From: Pseudomonas serbica
Lineage (GTDB): Bacteria > Pseudomonadota > Gammaproteobacteria > Pseudomonadales > Pseudomonadaceae
Direction of reading: 5' to 3'
Assembly (NCBI RefSeq): GCF_028823535.1
Contig: NZ_JAQIYM010000090.1
Location: 930,001 to 994,000 of the forward strand
DNA length: 64,000 nt
This document shows, in pieces, positions 26,182 to 34,495 of this stretch (its first letter is position 1; every line of letters starts with the position of its first letter). The translations under genes were made by a program, and so were the position numbers. The notes under the pieces were generated by a model that saw only the letters and a list, made by a program, of their open reading frames with translations, was not told where the DNA came from and did not search any database.

Positions 26182-26218
26182 GGACATGACCGGACATTCC
26201 CGGACATTTTGAGGACGT
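26182..26218. repeat. GGACAT array B (3 copies plus GGACGT)
   Basis: GGACAT at 26182, 26192 and 26202, followed by GGACGT at 26213, so spacings of 10, 10 and 11 bases. About 105 bases of partly AT-rich DNA separate it from array A. Confidence 0.75.
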
Positions 26219-26251
26219 GTTTCAGTTGAACAGGAAGCGCCGATCAAAACA

Positions 26252-26280
26252 AAAATGGTCAGCAGCTTGCTGACCATTTT
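26252..26280. terminator. Bidirectional terminator with 13-bp perfect stem
   Basis: AAAATGGTCAGCA and TGCTGACCATTTT are perfect arms around GCT. The A and T ends supply a T-run in both directions. It ends the minus-strand Cys-rich operon and any plus-strand transcript from the HigA-like gene. Confidence 0.85.
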
Positions 26281-26294
26281 GGTGTACGGAAGAC

Positions 26295-26621
26295 TTAAAC
26301 AGTCTCTCGAACGATTGGCGTCGCGCAGGCGCCATCAATCCGATATTCCGGGGGATCTTCAAGAGTGTGTGAGTTCTCTTGGGTCGACTGCAGGTATTCG
26401 ATCAGCTTGCTGAAATCGGGCTCTTCTTTGACCGGATCCACAAAACCGGTTTCAGCTTTCCAGTCTTCCCAGTCCTGCTTGGTGAAACCGTGGCGCATAA
26501 GTCCGCCTGAGCAGTTCGCGCCACCCAGGCAAGCACAAGCGCTACCACCGCACCAGCGGTGGCGCCATTGCTCCGGCATGGCCTCCATAACCTCGTGAAT
26601 CGTCAGTTTCGTATCGCTCAT
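26295..26621 (-). CDS. Small Cys-rich protein, tandem paralogue 2
   Basis: 108 residues from ATG 26621. Its N-terminal 60 residues share with the upstream gene M-P-x-x-W-R-x-x-W-C-x-x-x-A-C-x-C-[LI]-G-[GA]-A-N-C-[SA]-G-G and G-F-x-[KQ]-x-D-W-E-D-W-K. The four cysteines could bind a metal or form disulfides. The acidic C-terminal half is unrelated to that of its partner. It is downstream of an ATP-grasp enzyme gene on the same strand. Confidence 0.7.
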   Translation of the reverse strand: MSDTKLTIHEVMEAMPEQWRHRWCGGSACACLGGANCSGGLMRHGFTKQDWEDWKAETGFVDPVKEEPDFSKLIEYLQSTQENSHTLEDPPEYRIDGACATPIVRETV

Positions 26622-26668
26622 GCAGCCCCCAAGTGTGAAAGTGATCAAGTTTTCCCTGACCACCAATG

Positions 26669-27025
26669 TCATTTGATTTCGAAGCGTGCCCCACGGGCCA
26701 TGCGGCCTTCTTCGTAGGCCTCGAGCTCTTCTTTGGTCAGGCTGTCCTGCCAGGCAAAAAACTGCTCAGCGGTTTGTATCTCGGAGCCTTCGGATGATTC
26801 GGTCAGGTGAGGCGTGTAGTACGTCATGACCGGCTTGTCGACGGGGGTGGGTTCCGGGTGCCTGGATTTCCAGTCTTCCCAGTCCTTTTGGTTAAAACCG
26901 GCCTTGGCCGCGCCGCCCGCACAATTCGCGGCACCGATGCATTCGCAAGCAACGCCTTTGGTGCACCAGTTGTACCGCCAGCTGGCCGGCATCTGTCGCA
27001 TGATGCGATCAATATGGATGGACAT
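26669..27025 (-). CDS. Small Cys-rich protein, tandem paralogue 1
   Basis: 118 residues. The N-terminal domain matches its downstream paralogue in all four Cys (W-C-T-K-G-V-A-C-E-C-I-G-A-A-N-C) and in the D-W-E-D-W-K helix. The C-terminal half is a variable Glu-rich tail. It begins 21 bases after the ATP-grasp gene, consistent with one operon of enzyme plus two small proteins. I know no function for this motif. Confidence 0.7.
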   Translation of the reverse strand: MSIHIDRIMRQMPASWRYNWCTKGVACECIGAANCAGGAAKAGFNQKDWEDWKSRHPEPTPVDKPVMTYYTPHLTESSEGSEIQTAEQFFAWQDSLTKEELEAYEEGRMARGARFEIK

Positions 27026-27046
27026 GAGCGCTATACCCTTAGCTTG

Positions 27047-27862
27047 TTAGAATTGAGGTGACAATTCATCATCTTTCTTGATGGTTTTGAAGCCAAGCAC
27101 GTTGCGATAGCTCATCCGAGCCTCGGCCATATCGATCAACCACCATTTGCCATGGCGATCCTGGAGGAAGTCGACACTCCAGTCACCGTCCAGATGCCGG
27201 GTAATGGCCTTGGCCATCTTCTCCAACTGGTTGAAATCCTTGTCATCCAGGGCGCTGATGGCTTCAAGTTTTTGCTCCCAATCCTTGGCGGTCGGGGCGT
27301 GACCCTTAATCGCCTCCTTGGGCCAGTACGGTTGGTAGCCCTCGACCTGCCCATGCCCGGCGAAGAATCGAAACTCTTTGGTCACCGGCATATTGCCAAA
27401 GGCGTGGAACGCCGCTTCGGTTTCCAGCATTTGGCGAATCAATAGCGAACTGGAGAACGGGTAGGGGCTCATACCCTGGTAAAAGACAATTTCACCGATA
27501 TGTTTGATGACGGTCTCGCGGTCGGCACTGGCCAGGCAGCAGGATTCTTCCCAGTAGTGTTTATTACTGGTGAAGCTGGTTTTGATGAAGAGAGGGAAGC
27601 CGTGAAGCTTACCCATTTCCTCGACGGCCTGGACGATCTGGTCAAGGTTGTCCGTCATTTCCTGGGTCTCTGGGTAACCATCCAGGAACGAGAGCTGCAA
27701 CGCGGTCGTGAGCGGTACCACACGGGTGGCAGGCGAGCTGACCCCGGCTTTTTCGACCGCTGGTGCCCAATTCTCATAGGCGGTAGGGGCGGCTTGGCAA
27801 CGCTCCATAATGCGCTTGAGGGCGCTCTCTTCAGATTGTGGTTCCGGTTCCGGTACGAACAT
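27047..27862 (-). CDS. ATP-grasp-like enzyme
   Basis: 271 residues. The middle and C-terminal parts read as an ATP-grasp fold: F-P-L-F-I-K-T-S-F-T-S (nucleotide Lys region), a S-S-L-L-I-R-Q-M-L-E hinge, E-F-R-F-F-A-G, and the closing S-V-D-F-L-Q-D-x-x-G-K-W-W-L-I-D-M-A-E-A-R, where Asp and Glu would bind Mg. ATP-grasp enzymes ligate a carboxylate to an amine or thiol through an acyl phosphate. It is first in an operon with two small Cys-rich proteins, which might be its substrates. That last point is inference. Confidence 0.7.
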   Translation of the reverse strand: MFVPEPEPQSEESALKRIMERCQAAPTAYENWAPAVEKAGVSSPATRVVPLTTALQLSFLDGYPETQEMTDNLDQIVQAVEEMGKLHGFPLFIKTSFTSNKHYWEESCCLASADRETVIKHIGEIVFYQGMSPYPFSSSLLIRQMLETEAAFHAFGNMPVTKEFRFFAGHGQVEGYQPYWPKEAIKGHAPTAKDWEQKLEAISALDDKDFNQLEKMAKAITRHLDGDWSVDFLQDRHGKWWLIDMAEARMSYRNVLGFKTIKKDDELSPQF

Positions 27863-27965
27863 CGGTGAAGCTCCAGTTTTTCAATATCAGAAAGGGTATG
27901 GTGGGGGCGCGTCTAGGCTTTTTCCAGGTTAGTTTTCACTTTCTTGTCGAAACTGTCCAATTACC

Positions 27966-28856
27966 TCAAGCAACCGCGTGGTGATCGCGTTGAGGCTCTT
28001 TGACAGCTGGCGGGTGCATGACCGTTTTATGCCTCTCCTCGTTGAGGAATCGATTGACCAGCTTGGCTGTCGCTTCTGCTGCCGTCACGATGAAGAGGTG
28101 ACCATCGTCGAACACGTGTAGCTCAGCGCCTGGAATCTGGTTGGCAATAAACTTCATGTTGATCAGCGGGATGAGCGGGTCGTCGTTCCCAGCCAGCACC
28201 ATCGTCGGCTGCGTCAGTTCGTGCAACCAGAGCATGCTCGACCAGAAGTACACCGCTGTCGTCTGGTAGTAATAGCCGAGGGCACTGCTTTTAGCCTTCA
28301 TCTTGCTGGCGTAGGCCGTGCACAGCTCCTTGTTACGACGGAAAACGCCGCCGTAAATGTCGGGAGCGATTTTGGCCATGTGGTTGGGATTGGTGTACCT
28401 GAGAGGGCTCGCCATCAACGCTAGAACCTTGGGCGAAGGTGTGACCATGCCGATCCCACAGCTTGTAGCGGCGAGGATCAGTTTCTTGCAGCGATCAGGG
28501 TAGTCGCGGGCGAACTGCTGTGCGAGAAACCCGCCCCACGACACACCGATCACACAGACCTTTTCGTAATCCAGGGCATCAAGCATCTCGGCGACTGTTC
28601 GGGCCATCCCTTCAAACCGGTAGGGGAACTTAGGGGAGGGTGAACCGCCCACCCCAGGTACGTCGAAGGCAATCACCTCCAGATCCGGGTGCAGGTGCTC
28701 AACGAAGGGAAACACCAGCTCCATGCTAGCCCCGATGCCATTGAAGATCAGCAGCGGCGTCAAGTGTGGTTTACCAGGCCGGATACCCGTTCGAATCTTT
28801 TGGCCGTTGACATTGATTGTGCTGATGTTGAACTGCTGACTCATGGAACTCGTCAT
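27966..28856 (-). CDS. PhaZ-like alpha/beta hydrolase (PHA depolymerase family)
   Basis: 296 residues from ATG 28856, which has AGGGAG seven bases upstream (the open frame extends further). Close in pattern to Pseudomonas intracellular medium-chain PHA depolymerase: I-R-T-G-I-R-P-G-K-P-H-L-T-P-L-L-I-F-N-G-I-G-A, I-A-F-D-V-P-G-V-G-G-S, nucleophile elbow G-V-S-W-G-G, acid G-N-D-D-P-L-I-P and base D-D-G-H-L-F. The enzyme releases hydroxyacids from storage granules in the cytoplasm. It stands alone, away from any pha cluster, so the natural substrate may differ. Confidence 0.85.
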   Translation of the reverse strand: MTSSMSQQFNISTINVNGQKIRTGIRPGKPHLTPLLIFNGIGASMELVFPFVEHLHPDLEVIAFDVPGVGGSPSPKFPYRFEGMARTVAEMLDALDYEKVCVIGVSWGGFLAQQFARDYPDRCKKLILAATSCGIGMVTPSPKVLALMASPLRYTNPNHMAKIAPDIYGGVFRRNKELCTAYASKMKAKSSALGYYYQTTAVYFWSSMLWLHELTQPTMVLAGNDDPLIPLINMKFIANQIPGAELHVFDDGHLFIVTAAEATAKLVNRFLNEERHKTVMHPPAVKEPQRDHHAVA

Positions 28857-28951
28857 GCTGATGCTCCCTACGGTCACGCACCGTAATTGGGCATAGATTC
28901 CCACCTGACCGGGGTAATCATGCCTCTGAAAAACATTGCAAAAAGCCATCA

Positions 28952-28988
28952 AGTCAATATTGACTCTATGTTGGCCGTTGGATAATCT
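28952..28988 (+). promoter_or_regulatory. Promoter and palindrome in divergent region
   Basis: TTGACT (28960-28965), a 17-bp spacer and TAATCT (28983-28988) form a promoter for the lipoprotein gene. The -35 is the right half of a perfect palindrome, AGTCAATATTGACT (28952-28965), which also gives a TTGACT facing the hydrolase gene. Confidence 0.65.
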
Positions 28989-29050
28989 TGTACTCACATC
29001 TTGAATGCAACCGGGCTTCAGGAAAAAAATCTGATTACAAGGAATGAAGG

Positions 29051-29476
29051 ATGAAAAAGCTTCTGGCCCTGGCCGCTATCGCAATCGCACTGCAGGGCTG
29101 TACGACTAGCCTGATCGAAGGCCAAAAGCAGGAACTCGAGACCTATAAGCAAAAAGGTCTGGCCGTTGAAGAGCGCAATCCTAAGCTCGCAGCTGCCCTG
29201 GGTATTCTGCCAATGGCTGGCTACCTGTACGACGGAAATTACGTTTTAGCATTCACTACTTTGCCGCTGTATCCGTTTCTCGGCCCTCTGTGGATGCCGT
29301 TCGATACCTACAACTCGGCCCAGGCTCGTAACTACTACGCGACCAAGCCGCACGTTGAGCGTGAACGCGCCAAGGCCATGCAGTTCAACGACCGCGAGAT
29401 GGACGATAAGCACATCGACGACGTGACCTACCGTCGCAATCGCCGCGAGATCGAAGATAAGTTCTCGGCTTACTGA
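29051..29476 (+). CDS. Lipoprotein
   Basis: 141 residues with a lipoprotein signal peptide: M-K-K, a hydrophobic core and the lipobox L-Q-G-C, so lipidation is expected at Cys19. Two later hydrophobic stretches (A-A-L-G-I-L-P-M-A-G-Y, then F-T-T-L-P-L-Y-P-F-L-G-P-L) could associate with the membrane. The C-terminus is strongly charged. Similar small lipoproteins occur widely in Pseudomonas, function unknown. A promoter and a terminator frame it as a single-gene unit. Confidence 0.8.
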   Translation: MKKLLALAAIAIALQGCTTSLIEGQKQELETYKQKGLAVEERNPKLAAALGILPMAGYLYDGNYVLAFTTLPLYPFLGPLWMPFDTYNSAQARNYYATKPHVERERAKAMQFNDREMDDKHIDDVTYRRNRREIEDKFSAY

Positions 29477-29500
29477 GTCGAGACACCGAGTCTTCCAACA

Positions 29501-29530
29501 AACCCCGCCTTTGCGGGGTTTTGTCTTTTT
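29501..29530 (+). terminator. Intrinsic terminator
   Basis: AACCCCGC and GCGGGGTT form an 8-bp stem with a four-base loop, followed by TTGTCTTTTT. It ends the lipoprotein transcript. Confidence 0.85.
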
Positions 29531-29590
29531 AGGGGCTATCCGAAGACCGGAATCTCCATAAAATATAAGCTTTCCATATGCGATAGCGAG

Positions 29591-29619
29591 TTGACATCCT
29601 GTCAATACATGGTAATTAT
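29591..29619 (+). promoter_or_regulatory. Promoter with palindrome for NYN gene
   Basis: TTGACA at 29591 is the left arm of a palindrome, TTGACA-TCC-TGTCAA (29591-29605). A TAATTA -10 follows with a 16-bp spacer. A repressor on the palindrome would block the -35. Confidence 0.6.
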
Positions 29620-29700
29620 CGAGGAAAGGAGTGCAGCCGTCCGGACTCAGGTTTCGGGAGGTAAGCATTGAGGCATAGCAGAAATAGAAAGGAGAGCACC

Positions 29701-30549
29701 GTGACCGTTCCAGGCTTGAATGTTGCACTATTTATCGATGCAGACAACGCACCAAGCCGCAAACTGGCCGGCGTGCTGAAAATATTGGAAAAGATCGGTA
29801 CCGTTTCGATTCGCCGGGCCTACGGTAACTGGGCAAGCGCCAATCTTTGCCCGTGGCGCAAGGTGTTGCATGAGCATGCCATCCAGCCGATCCAGCAGTT
29901 CGACCTGACTAAAGGGAAGAACGCAACGGACATGGCGATGACCATCGATGTCATGGATGTGCTCTACAACAAGTCCGTGGATGTCTTCTGCCTGATGTCC
30001 TCCGATAGCGACTTCACGCCGCTGATCATGCGTCTACGGGGCGATGGTAAGCAGGTCTATGGCTTCGGTGGGCCCCAGTCACCCGCGCCCTTTATCAGCG
30101 CCTGCTCCCAATTTCATTATCTTGAAGGTTACACAAAACCTCAGGCACAGCCTTTACCTGCGCCTGCCGCGTTTGTGACAGCTGCTGTTGCGACTTCCGA
30201 TCCTGCTCTGCCAGAGAACAGCGATATCACTCCTGTCGAGCCTGGCGCGGTATCGGTCGCTTTGCCAAAACCCTATGTGAAGCACACACCGGACGAACTA
30301 AACGCCGTTCCAGGCCTAAAAACGTTGCTGATCGATAGTGTCTGCAAAGTGGGCGCACCCGGTGAATGGGTCACCTTGAGTTCTGTTGGCGCTCATCTGC
30401 CAAAGCTGAACGTAAAACTCTACGGATACCCAAAACTTGTTCAATTGATGGAGCAGTTCTCAGTCTTCGAAATAAAGCGAGAGAATACACACCCGCTTAT
30501 ACGCATGAAGGCCAAGGCCATCCATGGGGCGCATGCGGTATTGGCCTAG
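29701..30549 (+). CDS. NYN-domain RNase-like protein with LOTUS/OST-HTH domain
   Basis: 282 residues. GTG 29701 has AAGGAG six bases upstream; an in-frame TTG at 29668 with GGGAGG is an alternative. Residues 1-150 are a NYN (PIN-like) domain: V-A-L-F-I-D-A-D-N, R-R-A-Y-G-N-W, K-N-A-T-D-M-A-M-T-I-D and S-S-D-S-D-F-T-P, which supply the acidic metal-binding residues. A Pro/Ala-rich linker leads to a C-terminal OST-HTH/LOTUS-type domain (about 205-265). It is predicted to be an RNA-cleaving or RNA-binding protein in the cytoplasm. Confidence 0.88.
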   Translation: MTVPGLNVALFIDADNAPSRKLAGVLKILEKIGTVSIRRAYGNWASANLCPWRKVLHEHAIQPIQQFDLTKGKNATDMAMTIDVMDVLYNKSVDVFCLMSSDSDFTPLIMRLRGDGKQVYGFGGPQSPAPFISACSQFHYLEGYTKPQAQPLPAPAAFVTAAVATSDPALPENSDITPVEPGAVSVALPKPYVKHTPDELNAVPGLKTLLIDSVCKVGAPGEWVTLSSVGAHLPKLNVKLYGYPKLVQLMEQFSVFEIKRENTHPLIRMKAKAIHGAHAVLA

Positions 30550-30670
30550 AGGGGCCGGGGCGGCAGGGGACTGACGTGACTTCCCGAGCGTCGCCGGGGC
30601 TTCAGTGCGGTTTGTGATGCCGTACTGGCATAGGGCAGAATAGGGGATAGCCCTTTTGCGAGACACTGCC

Positions 30671-31525
30671 ATGAACAACCGTTGGACGTATTGGGCGTGC
30701 TTTCATCTCTTGAGGGAGACCCTGGACGACGGTGGGATCAAACAACATCTGGACTACAACGTCCCAAATGCTCCCATCATGGAGTATCCAGTATCTGGGG
30801 GCCGTCTCAACCTAGTTGATCCGGCCTTGCGCATATTCCTGAGCCTGTGCGGCTTGCCATCGGTTATCTCACCTCAGACCCAGCTGTACGACGTTTTGGC
30901 GGGCGTCGATCAATGGTTTGCACGGGAGTTTATTGCAAAGGGGATTGAGGGCTATGACTGCGCGGGTTTTGAGGCCCTGTATGCCTTGAAGGATGTGGGT
31001 AAGGGATGGGCTGAAATAGACCGCCTGACCAACCTGCTTTGTGGCTCATCATTAACTAGATTGGCCGATTATTCAAAAGGCTGGATCTGGCTGAGTGACA
31101 GCGATCCTGCGCCGGGTTCTACCGGGCTGGTAACGGCACAGATCTACACCGCTGCCTACGCACGCCAGGAGCAGAATATGGATGACATCCAGCGCGTCAG
31201 AATTGGTGCAGTTGGCTCCAATTATGAGCATCTGTTGTTGGCCATCACCCAGAAGATCGATGAAATTAACGATCAAGCGACTGAATTTGGGCTTCGGAGC
31301 GATTGCCCTGAGCATTTTTCTATCCAAAAGCGCAGTAAAGACATTTGCAGCGTTTACCTGAAGACCAGCGTGGTGGATGGCAGGCATAAGGCTGAAATCA
31401 ACTACGACCGTTTGTATTGGCATCAACACGATCATGCTTTGCTGCACGCCATGTTGAAGGTGCTTCCGAAGCAGCAGAGATACAAAATCCAGGCCGGGAT
31501 CTTTTCTTCAGAGCTCGGTTTGTGA
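30671..31525 (+). CDS. DLGL-tail protein, subfamily E
   Basis: 284 residues from ATG 30671 (a TTG at 30656 is in frame but unsupported). It ends Q-A-G-I-F-S-S-E-L-G-L, the only copy with Glu for Asp. The N-terminus is Trp-rich (R-W-T-Y-W-A-C-F-H-L-L). Its order of elements is similar to the next gene, which is a weak paralogue of about the same size. Function is unknown. Confidence 0.8.
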   Translation: MNNRWTYWACFHLLRETLDDGGIKQHLDYNVPNAPIMEYPVSGGRLNLVDPALRIFLSLCGLPSVISPQTQLYDVLAGVDQWFAREFIAKGIEGYDCAGFEALYALKDVGKGWAEIDRLTNLLCGSSLTRLADYSKGWIWLSDSDPAPGSTGLVTAQIYTAAYARQEQNMDDIQRVRIGAVGSNYEHLLLAITQKIDEINDQATEFGLRSDCPEHFSIQKRSKDICSVYLKTSVVDGRHKAEINYDRLYWHQHDHALLHAMLKVLPKQQRYKIQAGIFSSELGL

Positions 31526-31594
31526 AAGGCTAATATTAATAGTTGTGTTGTCGCTCAAGCCGGCGACGTACCGAATTGATTGAACAGGTGAGCG

Positions 31595-32608
31595 ATGCAA
31601 AATAACAAGACAGGTAGTCAACCAGCCTCCGAGCAGATCATGACGCTCAATTTCTTGGTGATGAAACACATCTGCGAAACCCTGTTGCCAGCGCATCCAT
31701 TGCCAAAAGAAGTAGCGGGTCTATCCCTGTTGTCTGCTATTGGCGAGGAAGAAGAACTGGGGGACGATGAAGCGTATTTCATCCGGCCATTCTTGAAGAC
31801 CATCGGTTATAAAACTGAAGAGTATAGTGGTGAGGATGACTGCATTACTTACCTCAATTTGCCGAATCCAGAGTTGGCCGAGGTTGTTGATCGACTCAAC
31901 ACCTGGTGGCTTGGTTATTCAGCTGCTTGCAAAGAACGCTCTATTGTCCCAGCCGCCATTGATCAAGTGTTTGCAAACTATGGGTTTAAATCAGAAGGTC
32001 TGTATTCAACGTACGATTCGGCCTATGAGCAGCTTGATAAATTAATGACCATGGTCTGTGGTGAGTCATTTACCTCGGTCTATGACAAGATTTCTAACAA
32101 TCCATTCATTGATTATGTTGCTAAAGGTAAACGTCCGACCAGCTATAGCGTATCTGTTTCACTTTATAAGATCGGTACTTACTGCGGAATTACAGACTCC
32201 AGTAGCCCGCCTGAAACTTACCATATCCCAATGCAGTTAGTGACAGGCAATCCAGCCGTTATTGGGAAAAACCTATTCCGTGTGGTTGGGTTGATGGCGA
32301 ATTCATTAATTGATGGTGGGTTTTCTTCCACGCATAACGTTTCAAGCTTGACCATCTGCAAAAATGGTCAAAAATTCGTAGATATTCCTCTTAAGTTTAG
32401 CCGTGAAGAAGATGATGACGAAAAATCTGTAACTGATACATACCAGGAAGCCAATAAGAAATGGGATCTCAGCTATTCCCTGTATTACAGCGGCCTTGAA
32501 GTCATTCGAAGTGACCGTTTGTTACTCAAAAGCATTTCTGACGCCATGCCTGAAAAGGATAAGTTTGCCTTCCTGGCCGCACATTTTTCGCAAGACCTTG
32601 GTCTCTAG
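31595..32608 (+). CDS. DLGL-tail protein, subfamily E
   Basis: 337 residues with an AGGTGA ribosome site. It is visibly AT-richer than most of the window from about 31800 on. It contains a long acidic stretch (F-S-R-E-E-D-D-D-E-K) and ends L-A-A-H-F-S-Q-D-L-G-L. The last 30 residues match the tail module of the previous gene (A-M-P-E-K-D-K-F against V-L-P-K-Q-Q-R-Y). Function is unknown. Confidence 0.8.
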   Translation: MQNNKTGSQPASEQIMTLNFLVMKHICETLLPAHPLPKEVAGLSLLSAIGEEEELGDDEAYFIRPFLKTIGYKTEEYSGEDDCITYLNLPNPELAEVVDRLNTWWLGYSAACKERSIVPAAIDQVFANYGFKSEGLYSTYDSAYEQLDKLMTMVCGESFTSVYDKISNNPFIDYVAKGKRPTSYSVSVSLYKIGTYCGITDSSSPPETYHIPMQLVTGNPAVIGKNLFRVVGLMANSLIDGGFSSTHNVSSLTICKNGQKFVDIPLKFSREEDDDEKSVTDTYQEANKKWDLSYSLYYSGLEVIRSDRLLLKSISDAMPEKDKFAFLAAHFSQDLGL

Positions 32609-32645
32609 TTTAAGCCCTAGGTTTTAGGGATTAAGCGATTGAAAA

Positions 32646-32667
32646 GCCCCCAAGTCCGTATGGGGGC
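32646..32667 (-). terminator. Terminator between convergent genes
   Basis: GCCCCC and GGGGGC pair across a ten-base loop. Read on the minus strand the stem is followed by TTTTC, so it best serves the minus-strand gene ending at 32675. Confidence 0.6.
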
Positions 32668-32674
32668 AAAGTAA

Positions 32675-33202
32675 TTAGCCCAGCGACAGACTGTGTTCGG
32701 CCCAGGCATTGAGTCGTTTGTTGGACGGGTAGGTGGGTTCATCTGGTTTGACGAATCCTACTTCCGGCATCATCACCGACCATTTCTGCGGATCGCCGTA
32801 AATTTCCTTGATCTTCCCAGCATCCTTCGGATTTTGCAGGTCATACACGACTTGCTCCTCGCAACCAGTGAAGTGGGAGATCCAGAGGTCGACGATGTAG
32901 CGGCCCCTGACGACCGCAAAGTCATGGCCATCGCTACTGCTGATTTCGGGGTGGGTGACGGGGTTGTCTTCGTTCGCAAACCCATACACATCGCCCTGCT
33001 TCAGGTCGTCGACGACAAACTTGGCGGAGTTGGTGCAGATGAAGAACTGCTCGCCATTGGGCAGAACCGAAATGCAGTCGGTGGTTTCAGTGATATCTGC
33101 ATCCTGCAGAACCTTGCCGGTGCGTGGGCATTCGTTGCGGATCCCAATTTTATCTTCGTCGCCGTAGCGAGATTCGAGCTCTCGGCGGGTAATTTTCAGC
33201 AT
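32675..33202 (-). CDS. Hypothetical protein (175 aa)
   Basis: ATG 33202 has GAGGA about eight bases upstream and is preferred to an open TTG at 33217. The product looks soluble, with five Cys including the N-E-C-P-R-T-G segment, and with many acidic residues. It is divergent from the prepilin peptidase gene. No family is recognised. Confidence 0.7.
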   Translation of the reverse strand: MLKITRRELESRYGDEDKIGIRNECPRTGKVLQDADITETTDCISVLPNGEQFFICTNSAKFVVDDLKQGDVYGFANEDNPVTHPEISSSDGHDFAVVRGRYIVDLWISHFTGCEEQVVYDLQNPKDAGKIKEIYGDPQKWSVMMPEVGFVKPDEPTYPSNKRLNAWAEHSLSLG

Positions 33203-33324
33203 TGCGGGTTTCCTCAAAGGGGTGCCATTCCCTTATGCTATGCCACGCCGTCAATTCTATTCAATTGTTGGGTCGAATTGAGTACTTGCTCAACCTCTAT
33301 CCACCGCCGTCAAGCGAGCCCTCC

Positions 33325-34092
33325 ATGCCTGAGATATTTGTCCACTACCCGGCCCTGCTTTACCTCACCCTGGGCGTGTGCAGCCTAGTGGCGGTCGCAC
33401 TCATTGCGATTGTCTCGGCTTGGCTTCCACGCTGGTTGATGACCTCCTGGGACGCCGAGGCGCGTGAATTGCTGGATCTGAAATCCCAGTTCAAGATGGT
33501 CAACCCCTGGGTAAGTTTCTGGCGGTATTCGTTGGTGTGGGATGATAAAGAGGTCGTACCCTTTCTGAGCTTGCGTACGTTACTGATCAGCCTGGCTGGG
33601 CTTGCGCTCATCGGCATAACGGTGTGGCAGACAGGACTTACCCCATACGCCGGCCTGCTGTGCTTGTGGATGCTGGCGCTGCTGATGCTGTCGGTCATCG
33701 ACCTGGAGACCTACCTGCTCCCGGACGCCATTGTGTTGCCGTTTCTGTGGATGGGTTTGATCGCAAACGCCTTGTACGGCGCCGTGGGGCTTCAAGAAGC
33801 GCTGTGGGGCGTAGTGCTCGGTTATCTGATGCTTTGGCTGCCGGCGTCACTGTTCAGGCTCGCCAGAGGGTTTGATGGCATGGGGCGGGGTGACTTCAAG
33901 TTGCTGGCCATGCTTGGCGCCTGGATGGGCTGGCAGCAGTTGCCATTGTTGTTGCTGGTGGCGTGCGTCCTGGGTGTAGTGGGCGGCATCGCACAGATGG
34001 CGCTGAAGTCCAAGCTCAAGCGCGTACGCACCGATTACGTGGCGTTCGGGCCTTACCTGGCCTTGGCGGCGGTCGTGGTGCAGTGGACTTGA
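33325..34092 (+). CDS. Type IV prepilin peptidase-like protein (A24), no N-terminal Cys motif
   Basis: About 255 residues with around six to seven hydrophobic segments. Both catalytic aspartate motifs of family A24 are present: V-I-D-L-E-T-Y-L-L-P-D (residues 124-134) and G-M-G-R-G-D-F-K-L-L-A-M-L-G-A-W (185-200), close to the P. aeruginosa PilD sequence as I recall it. The cytoplasmic N-terminal region that in PilD carries two C-x2-C pairs has no cysteine, so N-methylation may be lost or altered. It would cleave leader peptides of type IV pilin-like proteins, though none is visible nearby. Confidence 0.85.
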   Translation: MPEIFVHYPALLYLTLGVCSLVAVALIAIVSAWLPRWLMTSWDAEARELLDLKSQFKMVNPWVSFWRYSLVWDDKEVVPFLSLRTLLISLAGLALIGITVWQTGLTPYAGLLCLWMLALLMLSVIDLETYLLPDAIVLPFLWMGLIANALYGAVGLQEALWGVVLGYLMLWLPASLFRLARGFDGMGRGDFKLLAMLGAWMGWQQLPLLLLVACVLGVVGGIAQMALKSKLKRVRTDYVAFGPYLALAAVVVQWT

Positions 34093-34179
34093 TTGACCGC
34101 CTACGGTACTGTTTTTATTGAGTGCGCCCCAAAGAGGGCGTGCGGGCTTTTGCCATAACAATAAAAATAAAGGCTCAGC

Positions 34180-34452
34180 ATGTCCTATCAGATCGAAATC
34201 ACGCGCAAGATCGCAGCCACTGACGGTCATTTACCCAGTCAGTTTTTTGGGGGCACTGGTTGTGACCGGGGCCTCATCCTCGTTACCGGTGACCGGCGCC
34301 CCTCGTTCGAGGAGGTTTCTAAATACCTCGAAGACGAAATTGTCGACTTTATGCTGGTCAACTATGACCAAGAGACCGGAGAGGGTGACTTTCTGGTAGT
34401 TGACGGTGATGCGCCGGAATCCGGCACCGTATACATCTTCGACGACATTTGA
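34180..34452 (+). CDS. Hypothetical protein (90 aa)
   Basis: A small acidic protein ending Y-I-F-D-D-I. The ATG follows an AGG about six bases upstream. A weak CGCCC/GGGCG hairpin (34125-34140) separates it from the prepilin peptidase gene. No family is recognised. Confidence 0.65.
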   Translation: MSYQIEITRKIAATDGHLPSQFFGGTGCDRGLILVTGDRRPSFEEVSKYLEDEIVDFMLVNYDQETGEGDFLVVDGDAPESGTVYIFDDI

Positions 34453-34495
34453 TGGGTTATGCCGGCCAGGCTATCAAGTCGAGGCCGGCAGCAGA

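Noticed and set aside
26051..26218. GGACAT arrays as a plasmid replication origin
   Set aside because: Spacing of 10 bp and six-base units are unlike known iterons, and no replication initiator gene is nearby. Kept only as an unexplained repeat.
34125..34140. CGCCC/GGGCG hairpin as terminator of the prepilin peptidase gene
   Set aside because: The stem is only five pairs and the T-run comes about nine bases later, so it is too weak to list.
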